Shown: positions 1-7,627 of the stretch, piece by piece
Layout of the letters: each line of letters opens with the position of its first letter
How positions within the stretch are numbered: position 1 is the stretch's first letter
Notes under the pieces: generated by a model
Database searches by the model: none
What the model saw: the letters and a program-made list of their open reading frames with translations, nothing else
Told to the model about the DNA's origin: nothing
Translations under genes and position numbers: made by a program
Assembly (NCBI RefSeq): GCF_001514215.1
Contig: NZ_KQ948860.1
Coordinates: 196,083 to 260,082 of the forward strand
From: Streptomyces bungoensis
GTDB lineage: Bacteria > Actinomycetota > Actinomycetes > Streptomycetales > Streptomycetaceae
Reading direction: 5' to 3'
DNA length: 64,000 nt

Positions 1-912
1 GAGCATGATGAAGGCCAGGACGGTGATCGCGAGGGCGCCGGCGGGCCACAGCAGGGCGTGCGGGGCGTTGCGGATGTAGGGCGAGGCCGCGGAGATGTCG
101 ATGCCCCAGGAGACGCTCGGCGGCTTCAGGCCGACGCCGAGGTAGGACAGGGTCGCCTCGAGCGCGATGTAGGTGCCGAGCGCGATGGTGGCGACGACGA
201 TCACGGGGGCCACGGCGTTGGGCGCGATGTGCCGGAGCAGGATGCGGGTGTTGGAGGCGCCGAGGGCGCGGGCGGCCTGGACGTAGTCGTGCTGCTTGGC
301 GGTGATGACGGAGCCGCGCGCGATGCGGGAGATCTGCGGCCAGCCCAGCAGCACGATGAACCCGACGACCGGCCAGACCGTGTTGCTGGTGACGACGGAC
401 AGCAGGACGAGGCCGCCGAGGACGACGGGGATCGCGAAGAAGACGTCGGTGATCCGGGACAGGAACCCGTCCCACGCCCCGCCGAAGAACCCGGCCAGCC
501 CGCCCAGCACGGACCCCAGGACGGCCACCCCGAGCGTGGCGCACACGCCGACCGTGACGGACGCCCGGGCCCCGTGGACGGTGCGCGTGTAGACGTCGCA
601 GCCCTGCCCGTCGTAGCCGAAGGGATGGCCGGGGGCCGGCCCGTCCTGGGCCTTGGCCAGGTCGCACCGCAGCGGGTTCCCGGGGGCGATGAGCGACGGC
701 CACAGCGAGATGAGGACCAGGAAGCAGATCACCAGCGCGGAGACGACGAAGACGGGGTTGCGGCGCAGGTCGCGCCAGGCGTCGGACCACAGGCTGCGCG
801 GCCGGCCGGCGGAGGCCGCGGTCGCCTCGCTCGCCGCGAGGTCCATCGCGCCGCCCATCCCGGTGCCGGCGACGGCGCCCTTCCTGTCGTACGGCTGCTG
901 CTGCTCAGGCAT
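1..912 (-). CDS. Peptide ABC transporter permease (DppC-like), 3' end cut by window
   Basis: Inner-membrane permease of a peptide/nickel-type ABC importer, pairing with the permease encoded just upstream. After a soluble N-terminus of about 45 residues comes a first membrane helix (VFVVSALVICFLVL), then a periplasmic loop and the usual helix bundle. The EAA loop that contacts the ATPase reads ARALGASNTRILLRHIAPNA. The ATG at 912-910 overlaps the previous stop (ATGCCTGA), which implies coupled translation. The reading frame is open to base 1, so the C-terminus lies outside the window; about 304 residues are visible. In S. coelicolor the neighbouring peptide-transport cluster next to bldK has the same order. 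Confidence 0.9.
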   Translation of the reverse strand, partial: MPEQQQPYDRKGAVAGTGMGGAMDLAASEATAASAGRPRSLWSDAWRDLRRNPVFVVSALVICFLVLISLWPSLIAPGNPLRCDLAKAQDGPAPGHPFGYDGQGCDVYTRTVHGARASVTVGVCATLGVAVLGSVLGGLAGFFGGAWDGFLSRITDVFFAIPVVLGGLVLLSVVTSNTVWPVVGFIVLLGWPQISRIARGSVITAKQHDYVQAARALGASNTRILLRHIAPNAVAPVIVVATIALGTYIALEATLSYLGVGLKPPSVSWGIDISAASPYIRNAPHALLWPAGALAITVLAFIML

Positions 913-1828
913 AGCGGATCCTCGGGTCGAGCACGGCGTACAGCAGGTCCACGAGCAGGTTGGCGATCAGGAAGACCAGCACGAGGACGGTGACGAAGCC
1001 GACGACGGTCTGCGCGTTCTGGCGCAGGATGCCCTGGTAGAGCTGGTAGCCGACGCCGTGGATGTTGAAGATGCGCTCGGTCAGGATGGCGCCGCCCATC
1101 AGGGCGCCGATGTCGGTGCCGATGAAGGTGACCACGGGGATGAGCGAGTTGCGCAGCAGGTGCCGGGTGACGACCCGGCGCCTGGGCAGGCCCTTGGCGA
1201 CGGCGGTGCGGACGTAGTCCGAGCGCAGGTTCTCCGCGATCGAGGTGCGGGTCAGGCGGGTGACGTAGGCGAGGGAGACGGACGCGAGGACCAGCCCGGG
1301 CACGAGCAGCTGGGTGAACGTGGCCTCCGGGGGGACCGAGGGCCGGATCCAGCCCCACCGGACGCCGAGCAGCAGCTGGAGCAGCAGGCCGGTGACGAAG
1401 ATGGGGACGGAGATGACGACGAGGGTGAGGACGAGCACCGTGGTGTCGGCGGGCCGGCCGCGCCGCAGCCCGGTCACCACGCCGAGCGTGATGCCGACGA
1501 CGATCTCGAAGAGGATCGCGACGATCGTCAGCCGGACGGTGACGGGGAACGCCGTCGCCATCAGGTCGGTGACCTTCTGCCCGTTGAAGGCGGTGCCGAA
1601 GTCGCCGGTGAAGACGTTGCCCATGTAGGTCGCGTACTGCTGCCAGAGGGGCTTGTCGAGGCCGAACTCCCGCTTGAGCTGGGCGGCGGTCGCCGGGTCG
1701 CAGGCCCGCTCGCCGCACAGGCCCGCGACGGGGTCGCCCATCACGTTCACCATCAGGAAGATCAGCAGCGTCGCCCCGAAGAACACCGGGACCATCTGCA
1801 GCAGCCGCCTCGCGACGTAGCGTCCCAT
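905..1828 (-). CDS. Peptide ABC transporter permease (DppB-like)
   Basis: 307-residue permease of the BPD_transp_1 family, first of the two membrane subunits of this importer. It starts with the typical amphipathic MGRYVARRLLQMVPVFFG leader into helix 1, has a periplasmic loop with a Cys pair (CGERAC), and an EAA loop around AVAKGLPRRRVVTRHLLRNS. Length is normal for DppB/OppB. It starts 6 nt after the binding-protein stop and overlaps the next permease, so the three genes form one transcript. No ATPase gene is visible in this operon within the window; ATPases probably follow beyond base 1. Confidence 0.92.
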   Translation of the reverse strand: MGRYVARRLLQMVPVFFGATLLIFLMVNVMGDPVAGLCGERACDPATAAQLKREFGLDKPLWQQYATYMGNVFTGDFGTAFNGQKVTDLMATAFPVTVRLTIVAILFEIVVGITLGVVTGLRRGRPADTTVLVLTLVVISVPIFVTGLLLQLLLGVRWGWIRPSVPPEATFTQLLVPGLVLASVSLAYVTRLTRTSIAENLRSDYVRTAVAKGLPRRRVVTRHLLRNSLIPVVTFIGTDIGALMGGAILTERIFNIHGVGYQLYQGILRQNAQTVVGFVTVLVLVFLIANLLVDLLYAVLDPRIRYA

Positions 1829-1834
1829 GGCGGC

Positions 1835-3454
1835 TCAGCCGACCTTGATCCGGTCGTAGACGGGCACGCTGAACGGGTTGAGCGCCACGTGGGAGAGCCG
1901 GTCGGTGTAGCCGGCGCTGCCGTTCTGGTACCAGAGCGGGATGGCGGCCATGTTGTCGCGGACGACGCCCTCGGCCTGCTGGAAGAGCCGGACCGCCGTG
2001 GCGGTGTCGGTCGCGGCGTTGGCCTGGTCGACGAGCCGGTCGAACTGCTTGTTCGACCACTTGCCGTCGTTGGAGGAGGCGCCGGTGTAGTACAGCGGCT
2101 GGAGGAAGTTCTGGATGAGCGGGTAGTCCATCTGCCAGCCGGCCCGGAAGGGCCCGGGCATCCGGTGCCGCCCGATCTGGTTGCGGAAGTCCGCGAAGGT
2201 GCCGATCGGGTTCCCGACGCACGCCTGGTCGTTGCCCAGCGCGTTGTTGATGGAGTTGCACACGGCGTCCACCCACTCCTTGTGCGAGCCCGTGTCCGCG
2301 TTGTAGGTGATCCGCAGCCGGCCGCCGGGGATCCCGCCGCCCTCCTGGATGAGCTTCCTGGCCTGTCCGGGGTCGTAGTCGCAGGCGTGGCCGCACAGGC
2401 CGGCCCGGTAGCCGCCGGCGGCGCCGAGGACCGGGGAGGTCCAGTCGGTGGCGGGGGTGCGGGTGTCGCGGAACAGGGTGTGGGTGATCTGCCGGCGGTC
2501 GATGGCCATGGACAGGCCGGTGCGGACCTTGCGCGCCCCGCTGGTGTTCCACTTCCTGTCGTAGTACGGGAAGGCCAGGGTCTGGATGATGCCGGCCGGG
2601 GTGTTGAGGTAGCGGCCGTCGAGGTCGGTCCTGACGTTCTTGAGCTGGTTGGCGGGGACGTCGTCGACCAGGTCGAGGTTGCCGGCCAGGACGTCGGTGT
2701 AGGCGGTGTTGTTGTCGGTGTACACCTGGAGCGTCACGCCGTCGTTCTGCGCCTTGTCGGGACCGGGGTAGGCGGCCCACTTCCGCAGGTACATCGCGGA
2801 GCCCTTGGTGTACGAGGCGATGGCGTACGGGCCGTTGCCGACGGGCTTGTCCAGCCAGCGCGCGTGGTCGGTGAAGAACGCCCGGGGCAGCGGGGCGAAG
2901 GCGGCGTAGCCGAGGGTGTCGGGGAAGCCGGAGAACTTCTGGCCCAGCGTGATGGTGAAGGTGCGGTCGTCCACCACCTTCAGGCCGGAGAGGGTGCCGG
3001 CGCTCTGCCGGCCGCTTGCGGGATGGACCTTGTCGTAGCCGGCGATGTACCCGAAGAAGTAGGCGTTCTTCTGGTTGTTCCGGAGGCTCGCCCCGTAGTT
3101 CCAGGCGTCCACGAAGGAGCGGGCGGTCACCTTCTCGCCGTTGGAGAAGGTCCAGCCGTCCTTCAGCCGGACGGTGAAGTGCTGCGAGTCCGTGGTGTCG
3201 ATGCTCCGCGCGACCATGTTCGCCGCCCGGCCGGTCCGCGGGTCGTACCGCTTCAGGCCCCGGAAGACCATGTCGAGCACCTTGCCGCCCTGCACCTCGT
3301 TCGTGTTGGCCGGTTCCAGGGGGTTCTGCGGATCGCCCCAGGAGGAACTGAGCACCGCACCGCCGGCCGCGCCGCCGCCGCTCCCGCACCCCGCCACGGC
3401 GAGCACCAGCGCCGCGACGGCGGCGGCCCACCGGGCGTGCGGGGCTGCGCGCAT
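1835..3454 (-). CDS. Peptide-binding lipoprotein (SBP_bac_5 family)
   Basis: 539-residue extracellular solute-binding lipoprotein that would capture oligopeptides and hand them to the two downstream permeases. The signal peptide ends in a lipobox (LAVAGC, Cys23), followed by a Gly/Ser linker. Family features include the EVQGGKVLDMVFRGL segment early in the mature protein and the WTFSNGEKVTARSFVDAWNY stretch typical of OppA/DppA proteins. The ATG at 3454 has a strong ribosome site (GAGGAGG, 6 nt spacing). It is the first gene of the operon and diverges from the methyltransferase gene. Confidence 0.93.
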   Translation of the reverse strand: MRAAPHARWAAAVAALVLAVAGCGSGGGAAGGAVLSSSWGDPQNPLEPANTNEVQGGKVLDMVFRGLKRYDPRTGRAANMVARSIDTTDSQHFTVRLKDGWTFSNGEKVTARSFVDAWNYGASLRNNQKNAYFFGYIAGYDKVHPASGRQSAGTLSGLKVVDDRTFTITLGQKFSGFPDTLGYAAFAPLPRAFFTDHARWLDKPVGNGPYAIASYTKGSAMYLRKWAAYPGPDKAQNDGVTLQVYTDNNTAYTDVLAGNLDLVDDVPANQLKNVRTDLDGRYLNTPAGIIQTLAFPYYDRKWNTSGARKVRTGLSMAIDRRQITHTLFRDTRTPATDWTSPVLGAAGGYRAGLCGHACDYDPGQARKLIQEGGGIPGGRLRITYNADTGSHKEWVDAVCNSINNALGNDQACVGNPIGTFADFRNQIGRHRMPGPFRAGWQMDYPLIQNFLQPLYYTGASSNDGKWSNKQFDRLVDQANAATDTATAVRLFQQAEGVVRDNMAAIPLWYQNGSAGYTDRLSHVALNPFSVPVYDRIKVG

Positions 3455-3609
3455 GGGCTACCTCCTCGTGACGGACACCGGCACCTTATATGCTGATATC
3501 ACACCAAAAGGGGCACCACGCCCGTCGTGGTCCGGGCGGCGGACACGCTTCGCGACAGAATCCCGGAATCCCCCTACTGATCGGCGGATCAGCAGGCAGA
3601 CTCCCGGAC
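3455..3609. promoter_or_regulatory. Divergent intergenic region with TGATATCA palindrome
   Basis: This gap separates the leftward peptide-binding lipoprotein gene from the rightward methyltransferase gene. It holds the most AT-rich patch of the area (3486-3510), with an 8-bp palindrome TGATATCA at 3494-3501 next to CATATAAG, a plausible minus-strand -10 (TATAAG). The same TGATATCA core occurs in a longer palindrome in front of the SPFH gene at 50847. No clear -35 hexamer was found, so the promoter call is tentative. Confidence 0.35.
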
Positions 3610-4416
3610 ATGGTCGATCGTGTCTTCACCGACGTGGAACTCGCAGCGCTGTACGACCGGTTGAACCCGTGGGGCGCCGGCGACGACTTCTACCTGGACC
3701 TGGTGATGGCCGCCGGGACGGTCCTCGACGTCGGGTGCGGGACGGGCCGGCTGCTGCGCGGCGCCCGGGCGGCCGGACACCGGGGCCGCCTCACCGGCGT
3801 GGACCCGGCGGCCGCCATGCTCGTACAGGCCCGGCGCGCGGAACCGGACGTCGAATGGGTGCTCGGGGACCTCGCGACCCACCGCTGGGACGGGGCGTTC
3901 GACCTGGTCGTGATGACCGGTCACGCCTTCCAGGAACTCCTCACCGACGAGGAGGTGCGCTGCTGTCTGCGCGGGGTGCGGCGGGCGCTCGCCGACGGCG
4001 GCCGGTTCGTCTTCGAGACCCGGAACCCGGCCGCCCGGCCCTGGGAGCGCTGGACCCCGGAGCGGGTGTACGAGATCACCGACGAGGACGGCGCCCCGGT
4101 GCGCGTCTGGCACGACGCGGAGCCGGCCCCCGTCGGGGACCGGCTCACGTTCACCGAGACCTACGCCGGAGCGCGGTGGGCCGGGCCGCAGGTGTGCCGG
4201 AGCACGCTGCGGTTCCTCGGCACCGACGCCCTGGACGGCTTCCTCGGCGCGGCCGGACTGGCCGCCGCCGAGCGGTACGGGGACTGGGGGCGGGGGCCGC
4301 TGACCCCCGCCTGCCCCGAGATCATCACCGTGGCCGCGGCCCCGGCTCAGTCCTCGGAGGCGCTCTCCTCCAGCGACCTCAGCGCCGGGTCGAGCACGAC
4401 GTCCTCGTCGCGCTGA
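3610..4416 (+). CDS. Class I SAM-dependent methyltransferase
   Basis: Predicted 268-residue soluble methyltransferase. Motif I (LDVGCGTGRLL, residues 39-49) binds S-adenosylmethionine, an acidic residue follows in TGVDPAAAM (motif II), and the mid-domain helix carries FDLVVMTGHAFQELL. The substrate is unknown. I chose ATG 3610 because homology-like sequence starts there; the open frame runs further upstream to 3490 without similarity. The last 23 codons overlap the 3' end of bldKE on the other strand and give a low-complexity Ser-rich tail, so the natural end may have been lost. From memory of S. coelicolor gene numbers, bldKE and the next peptide-binding gene are adjacent there, so this gene may be an insertion. 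Confidence 0.8.
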   Translation: MVDRVFTDVELAALYDRLNPWGAGDDFYLDLVMAAGTVLDVGCGTGRLLRGARAAGHRGRLTGVDPAAAMLVQARRAEPDVEWVLGDLATHRWDGAFDLVVMTGHAFQELLTDEEVRCCLRGVRRALADGGRFVFETRNPAARPWERWTPERVYEITDEDGAPVRVWHDAEPAPVGDRLTFTETYAGARWAGPQVCRSTLRFLGTDALDGFLGAAGLAAAERYGDWGRGPLTPACPEIITVAAAPAQSSEALSSSDLSAGSSTTSSSR

Positions 4417-5459
4417 GTGGTCGGGTCCTCCGGGAAGTGGCAGGCCGTCAGGTGGCCGTCCCGGTTGCCGGAGAGCTGCACCAGCGGCGGCTCCTCCGTG
4501 GCGCACTTGTCCTGCGCCTTCCAGCACCGGGTGCGGAAGCGGCAGCCGGACGGCGGGTGGATCGGCGAGGGCACGTCACCGGAGAGCCGGATCCGCTCGC
4601 GGCCCGCGTCCTCCTCCGCCGACACCTCGGGCACGGCCGAGAGCAGGGCGTGGGTGTAGGGGTGGCGGGGCCCGTTGTAGATCGACTCCCGGTCACCGAC
4701 CTCGACGACCTTGCCGAGGTACATCACCGCGACGCGCTGCGAGAAGTGCCGGACGACGGCCAGGTCGTGGGCGATGAACAGGAAGGCGATGCCCAGTTCC
4801 TTCTGGACCTCCTTGAGGAGGTTCACCACCTGCGCCTGGATGGACACGTCCAGCGCCGAGACCGGCTCGTCCGCCACGATCAGCTTCGGGTTCAGCGCGA
4901 GGGCACGGGCGACGCCGATGCGCTGGCGCTGGCCGCCGGAGAACTCGTGCGGGAAGCGGTTGTAGTGCTCCGGGTTCAGGCCGACGAGCTCGAGCAGCTC
5001 GCGGACCTTCTTCTCCCGGCCGCCCTCCGGCTCGATCCCGTTGACCTCCATCGGCGACTTGATGATCGAGCCGACGGTCTGCCGCGGGTTCAGCGAGGAG
5101 TACGGGTCCTGGAAGATCATCTGGATCTCGGACCGCACCGGCGCCAGCTGGCGGCGCGAGGCGTGGGTGATGTCCTGCCCGGCGTAGGTGATCGTGCCGG
5201 CGGTCGGCTCCAGCAGCCGGGTGATGAGCCGGCCCGTGGTCGACTTGCCGCAGCCGGACTCGCCGACGAGGCCCACGCTCTCGGCGACGCCGACGGTCAG
5301 GTCGACGCCGTCGACGGCCTGCACCGCGCCGACCTTCCGCCTGATCGGGAAGCCGCCGTAGATCGGGAAGTGCTTGGTCAGACCCTTGACCTCGAGGAGG
5401 TTTTCCGCCGAGGTGCCGGTGGTGCCCTGGGGTGCGGGGAGGGTGAGGTTCTCGCTCAT
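4347..5459 (-). CDS. bldKE: BldKE: peptide ABC transporter ATPase (DppF/OppF type)
   Basis: 370-residue ATPase that powers the BldK oligopeptide importer together with BldKD. Walker A is GESGCGKST, the signature is SGGQRQRIGVARAL, Walker B is LIVADEP, and the H-loop is FLFIAHDL. The C-terminal oligo_HPY segment contains the Cys motif CRFRTRCWKAQDKC that can hold an Fe-S cluster in DppD/DppF homologues. It is the last gene of the bldK operon, 13 nt after bldKD. Its 3' end overlaps the methyltransferase gene by 70 nt in convergent orientation. The assignment to bldK rests on the A-B-C-D-E order of permease, binding protein, permease, ATPase, ATPase. Confidence 0.9.
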   Translation of the reverse strand: MSENLTLPAPQGTTGTSAENLLEVKGLTKHFPIYGGFPIRRKVGAVQAVDGVDLTVGVAESVGLVGESGCGKSTTGRLITRLLEPTAGTITYAGQDITHASRRQLAPVRSEIQMIFQDPYSSLNPRQTVGSIIKSPMEVNGIEPEGGREKKVRELLELVGLNPEHYNRFPHEFSGGQRQRIGVARALALNPKLIVADEPVSALDVSIQAQVVNLLKEVQKELGIAFLFIAHDLAVVRHFSQRVAVMYLGKVVEVGDRESIYNGPRHPYTHALLSAVPEVSAEEDAGRERIRLSGDVPSPIHPPSGCRFRTRCWKAQDKCATEEPPLVQLSGNRDGHLTACHFPEDPTTQRDEDVVLDPALRSLEESASED

Positions 5460-5472
5460 GTCTCGGTTCTCC

Positions 5473-6534
5473 CTAGCGCAGCCGGGGCTGGATCTTGTCG
5501 ATGAAGATGGTCTGCTTCTGCTCCGGCGTCAGGTGGCACGCCGTGGAGCGTCCCTCGCCCAGCGGCGGCCGAACGTCCGTGCACAGGGTGCCCGGCACCT
5601 CGTCCCGGAAGGCGCACCGCGGGTGGAAGGGGCAGCCGGAGGGCGGGTTGAGCAGCGAGGGCGGGCTGCCCGGGATCGGGGTCAGCTGCTGGTCGATGTC
5701 GCTGTCCAGGCGCGGCATCGAGCTCAGCAGGCCCCAGGTGTAGGGGTGCCGCGGGTCGTGCAGCACCTCGCGGACGCTGCCGCGCTCCACGGCCCGGCCC
5801 GCGTACATCACCAGCAGGTCGTCGGCCATGTGGGAGATGACGCCGAGGTCGTGCGTGATGAAGATGATCGCGGAGCCGAACTCCTGCTGCAGGTCCTTGA
5901 GCAGGTCCAGGATCTGCGCCTGCACGGTCACGTCGAGCGCGGTGGTCGGCTCGTCGGCGATGAGCAGGTCGGGGTCGCACATCAGCGCCATGGCGATCAT
6001 CGCGCGCTGGCGCATACCGCCGGAGAACTGGTGCGGGTAGTCGTCGAAGCGGACCTTGGGCTGCGGGATGCCGACCTTCTCCAGCATCTGGATCGCCCGG
6101 TCCCTGGCCTCCTTCTTGGAGGCGCCGCGGTGCTTCATGTACGGCTCGGACAGCTGCCGGCCCACCGTGTAGAACGGCGACAGGGCGGTCAGCGGGTCCT
6201 GGAAGATCATCGCCATCTTGTTGCCGCGGAGCTGCTCCAGCTCCCGCTCGGTGGCGGTGACGAGTTCCTTGCCGTCGAGGACGATCTCGCCGTCGACGGT
6301 CGAGGAGCGGGGGTTGTGCAGGCCCAGGATCGTCAGGTTGGTGACGGACTTCCCGGAGCCGGACTCGCCGACGATACCCAGGGTCTTGCCGCGCTCGACG
6401 TCGAAGGAGAGGCCGTCGACCGCCTTGACGATGCCGTCCTCGGTGGAGAACTGCACCTTGAGATCGCGCACCGAGAGGAAGCTCTCCGGACCGGTCGGGG
6501 CCGGGGCGTCCTCGGTCTTGGTCAGTGTGGTCAC
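5473..6534 (-). CDS. bldKD: BldKD: peptide ABC transporter ATPase (DppD/OppD type)
   Basis: 353-residue ATPase partner of BldKE. Walker A GESGSGKSV, signature SGGMRQRAMIAMAL, Walker B LLIADEPTTALD, and the C-terminal Cys motif CPFHPRCAFRDEVPGTLC are all present. The start is GTG at 6534, 15 nt after the bldKC stop. Start and stop spacing along bldKC-D-E (15 and 13 nt) supports one polycistronic mRNA. In S. coelicolor, bldK mutants fail to raise aerial hyphae on rich medium and the importer is thought to bring in an extracellular peptide signal; that role is known for the family locus and is inferred here. Confidence 0.9.
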   Translation of the reverse strand: MTTLTKTEDAPAPTGPESFLSVRDLKVQFSTEDGIVKAVDGLSFDVERGKTLGIVGESGSGKSVTNLTILGLHNPRSSTVDGEIVLDGKELVTATERELEQLRGNKMAMIFQDPLTALSPFYTVGRQLSEPYMKHRGASKKEARDRAIQMLEKVGIPQPKVRFDDYPHQFSGGMRQRAMIAMALMCDPDLLIADEPTTALDVTVQAQILDLLKDLQQEFGSAIIFITHDLGVISHMADDLLVMYAGRAVERGSVREVLHDPRHPYTWGLLSSMPRLDSDIDQQLTPIPGSPPSLLNPPSGCPFHPRCAFRDEVPGTLCTDVRPPLGEGRSTACHLTPEQKQTIFIDKIQPRLR

Positions 6535-6549
6535 GGTGGTTCGTTCTTC

Positions 6550-7527
6550 CTAGGAGAGCCGGACGCGCGGGTCGATCCAGGCGTACGCGATGTCGGTGAG
6601 GATGTTGAAGATCAGGATGAAGAAGGCACCGAACAGCATGACGCCCATGGTCATGGGCAGGTCCTTGTGGATCGCGCCGTCCACGGCCAGCCGGCCGATG
6701 CCCTGCAGGGAGAACGTCAGCTCGGTGACGACGGCACCGCCGAGCATACTGCTGAGGTCGATACCGAGGACGGTGACGATCGGGATGAGCGCGCCGCGCC
6801 AGGCGTAGCGGTAGAAGACGTACTTGCGCGACATGCCCTTCGCCCGGGCGGTGCGCACGTGCTCCTCGGCGAGCTGCTCGATCATCGAGGAGCGCGCCAT
6901 ACGGGTGTACTGCGCGGTGAAGATGGAGGCCATCACCAGCGTGGGCAGCAGCATGCCGGTGAACCAGCCCCACGGGTCCTGGGTGATCGGCGTGTACTGC
7001 GGGTTGTCCATCCAGCCCGTGCTGTAGACGAAGATCCACAGGACGATCGGGCCGAGGAAGTAGATCTGGAACGAGCTGAGCACCATCGAGGTGCCGGTGG
7101 CGAACTTGTCGAGCATCGATCCGCGCTTGTAGGCGGAGATCATGCCCGCGCCCACACCGACCACGAGGAAGACGACCGCACCGCCGGCGGTGAGCGTCAG
7201 CGTCGTCGGGAAGCGGTCCATGATCGTGTTCCAGACCATGTCGCCGGAGTAGAACGACTGGCCGAGGCACGGGGCACTGCAGTGGCCGGTCGGGAAGTCC
7301 CGGCCCATGAAGATGCCGGACATGAAGTCCCAGAACTGCTGGGCGATCGGCAGGTTGAGACCCAGGGCCTGGCGGATGTCCTCCAGTCGCTGAGGAGAGC
7401 AGTCCTTGCCGCAGGCCAGGGAGGCGTAATCGGAGGGCGCGGCGACGAACAGGAAGAAGGTCGCGGCGCCGATGAGGAACAGGGTGACCAGGGCACCGAC
7501 CGTGCGCCGGAGGATGAACTGAAGCAT
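6550..7527 (-). CDS. bldKC: BldKC: peptide ABC transporter permease (DppB type)
   Basis: 325-residue membrane subunit. It begins with MLQFILRRTVGALVTLFLIG, the usual DppB leader helix, has a periplasmic region with Cys residues (LACGKDC, HCSAPCLGQ), and an EAA loop at TARAKGMSRKYVFYRYAWRG. ATG 7527 lies 100 nt downstream of the bldKB stop; that gap contains a strong hairpin (7578-7611). Translation would be separate from bldKB, so BldKC may be made at a lower level than the binding protein. Confidence 0.9.
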   Translation of the reverse strand: MLQFILRRTVGALVTLFLIGAATFFLFVAAPSDYASLACGKDCSPQRLEDIRQALGLNLPIAQQFWDFMSGIFMGRDFPTGHCSAPCLGQSFYSGDMVWNTIMDRFPTTLTLTAGGAVVFLVVGVGAGMISAYKRGSMLDKFATGTSMVLSSFQIYFLGPIVLWIFVYSTGWMDNPQYTPITQDPWGWFTGMLLPTLVMASIFTAQYTRMARSSMIEQLAEEHVRTARAKGMSRKYVFYRYAWRGALIPIVTVLGIDLSSMLGGAVVTELTFSLQGIGRLAVDGAIHKDLPMTMGVMLFGAFFILIFNILTDIAYAWIDPRVRLS

Positions 7528-7577
7528 GGCGGGAGGGCTGCTCTCTGCGACAGACGAGTGGGAGGTTTCACGGAGGT

Positions 7578-7611
7578 GCGGGGACGCGCTCCGCCTGGTG
7601 CGCGTCCCCGC
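7578..7611 (-). terminator. Strong hairpin between bldKB and bldKC (attenuator or mRNA stabiliser)
   Basis: Perfect 12-bp inverted repeat (GCGGGGACGCGC and its complement, 10-nt loop) lies 17 nt after the bldKB stop and 50 nt before the bldKC start. It has no U-tract, as usual in Streptomyces. A hairpin here could stop part of the transcripts or protect the 3' end of a short bldKA-bldKB mRNA, giving excess binding protein over transporter, a known pattern in ABC importer operons. Confidence 0.7.
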
Positions 7612-7627
7612 GTTCAGCCGTAGAGAG

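Noticed and set aside
653..3496. Very long plus-strand open frames opposite the peptide importer (and similar long frames opposite most genes)
   Set aside because: In DNA of about 70% GC, antisense and shifted frames stay open by chance. These products are Arg/Gly/Val/Asp-rich without domains, and the opposite strand has clear families and ribosome sites.
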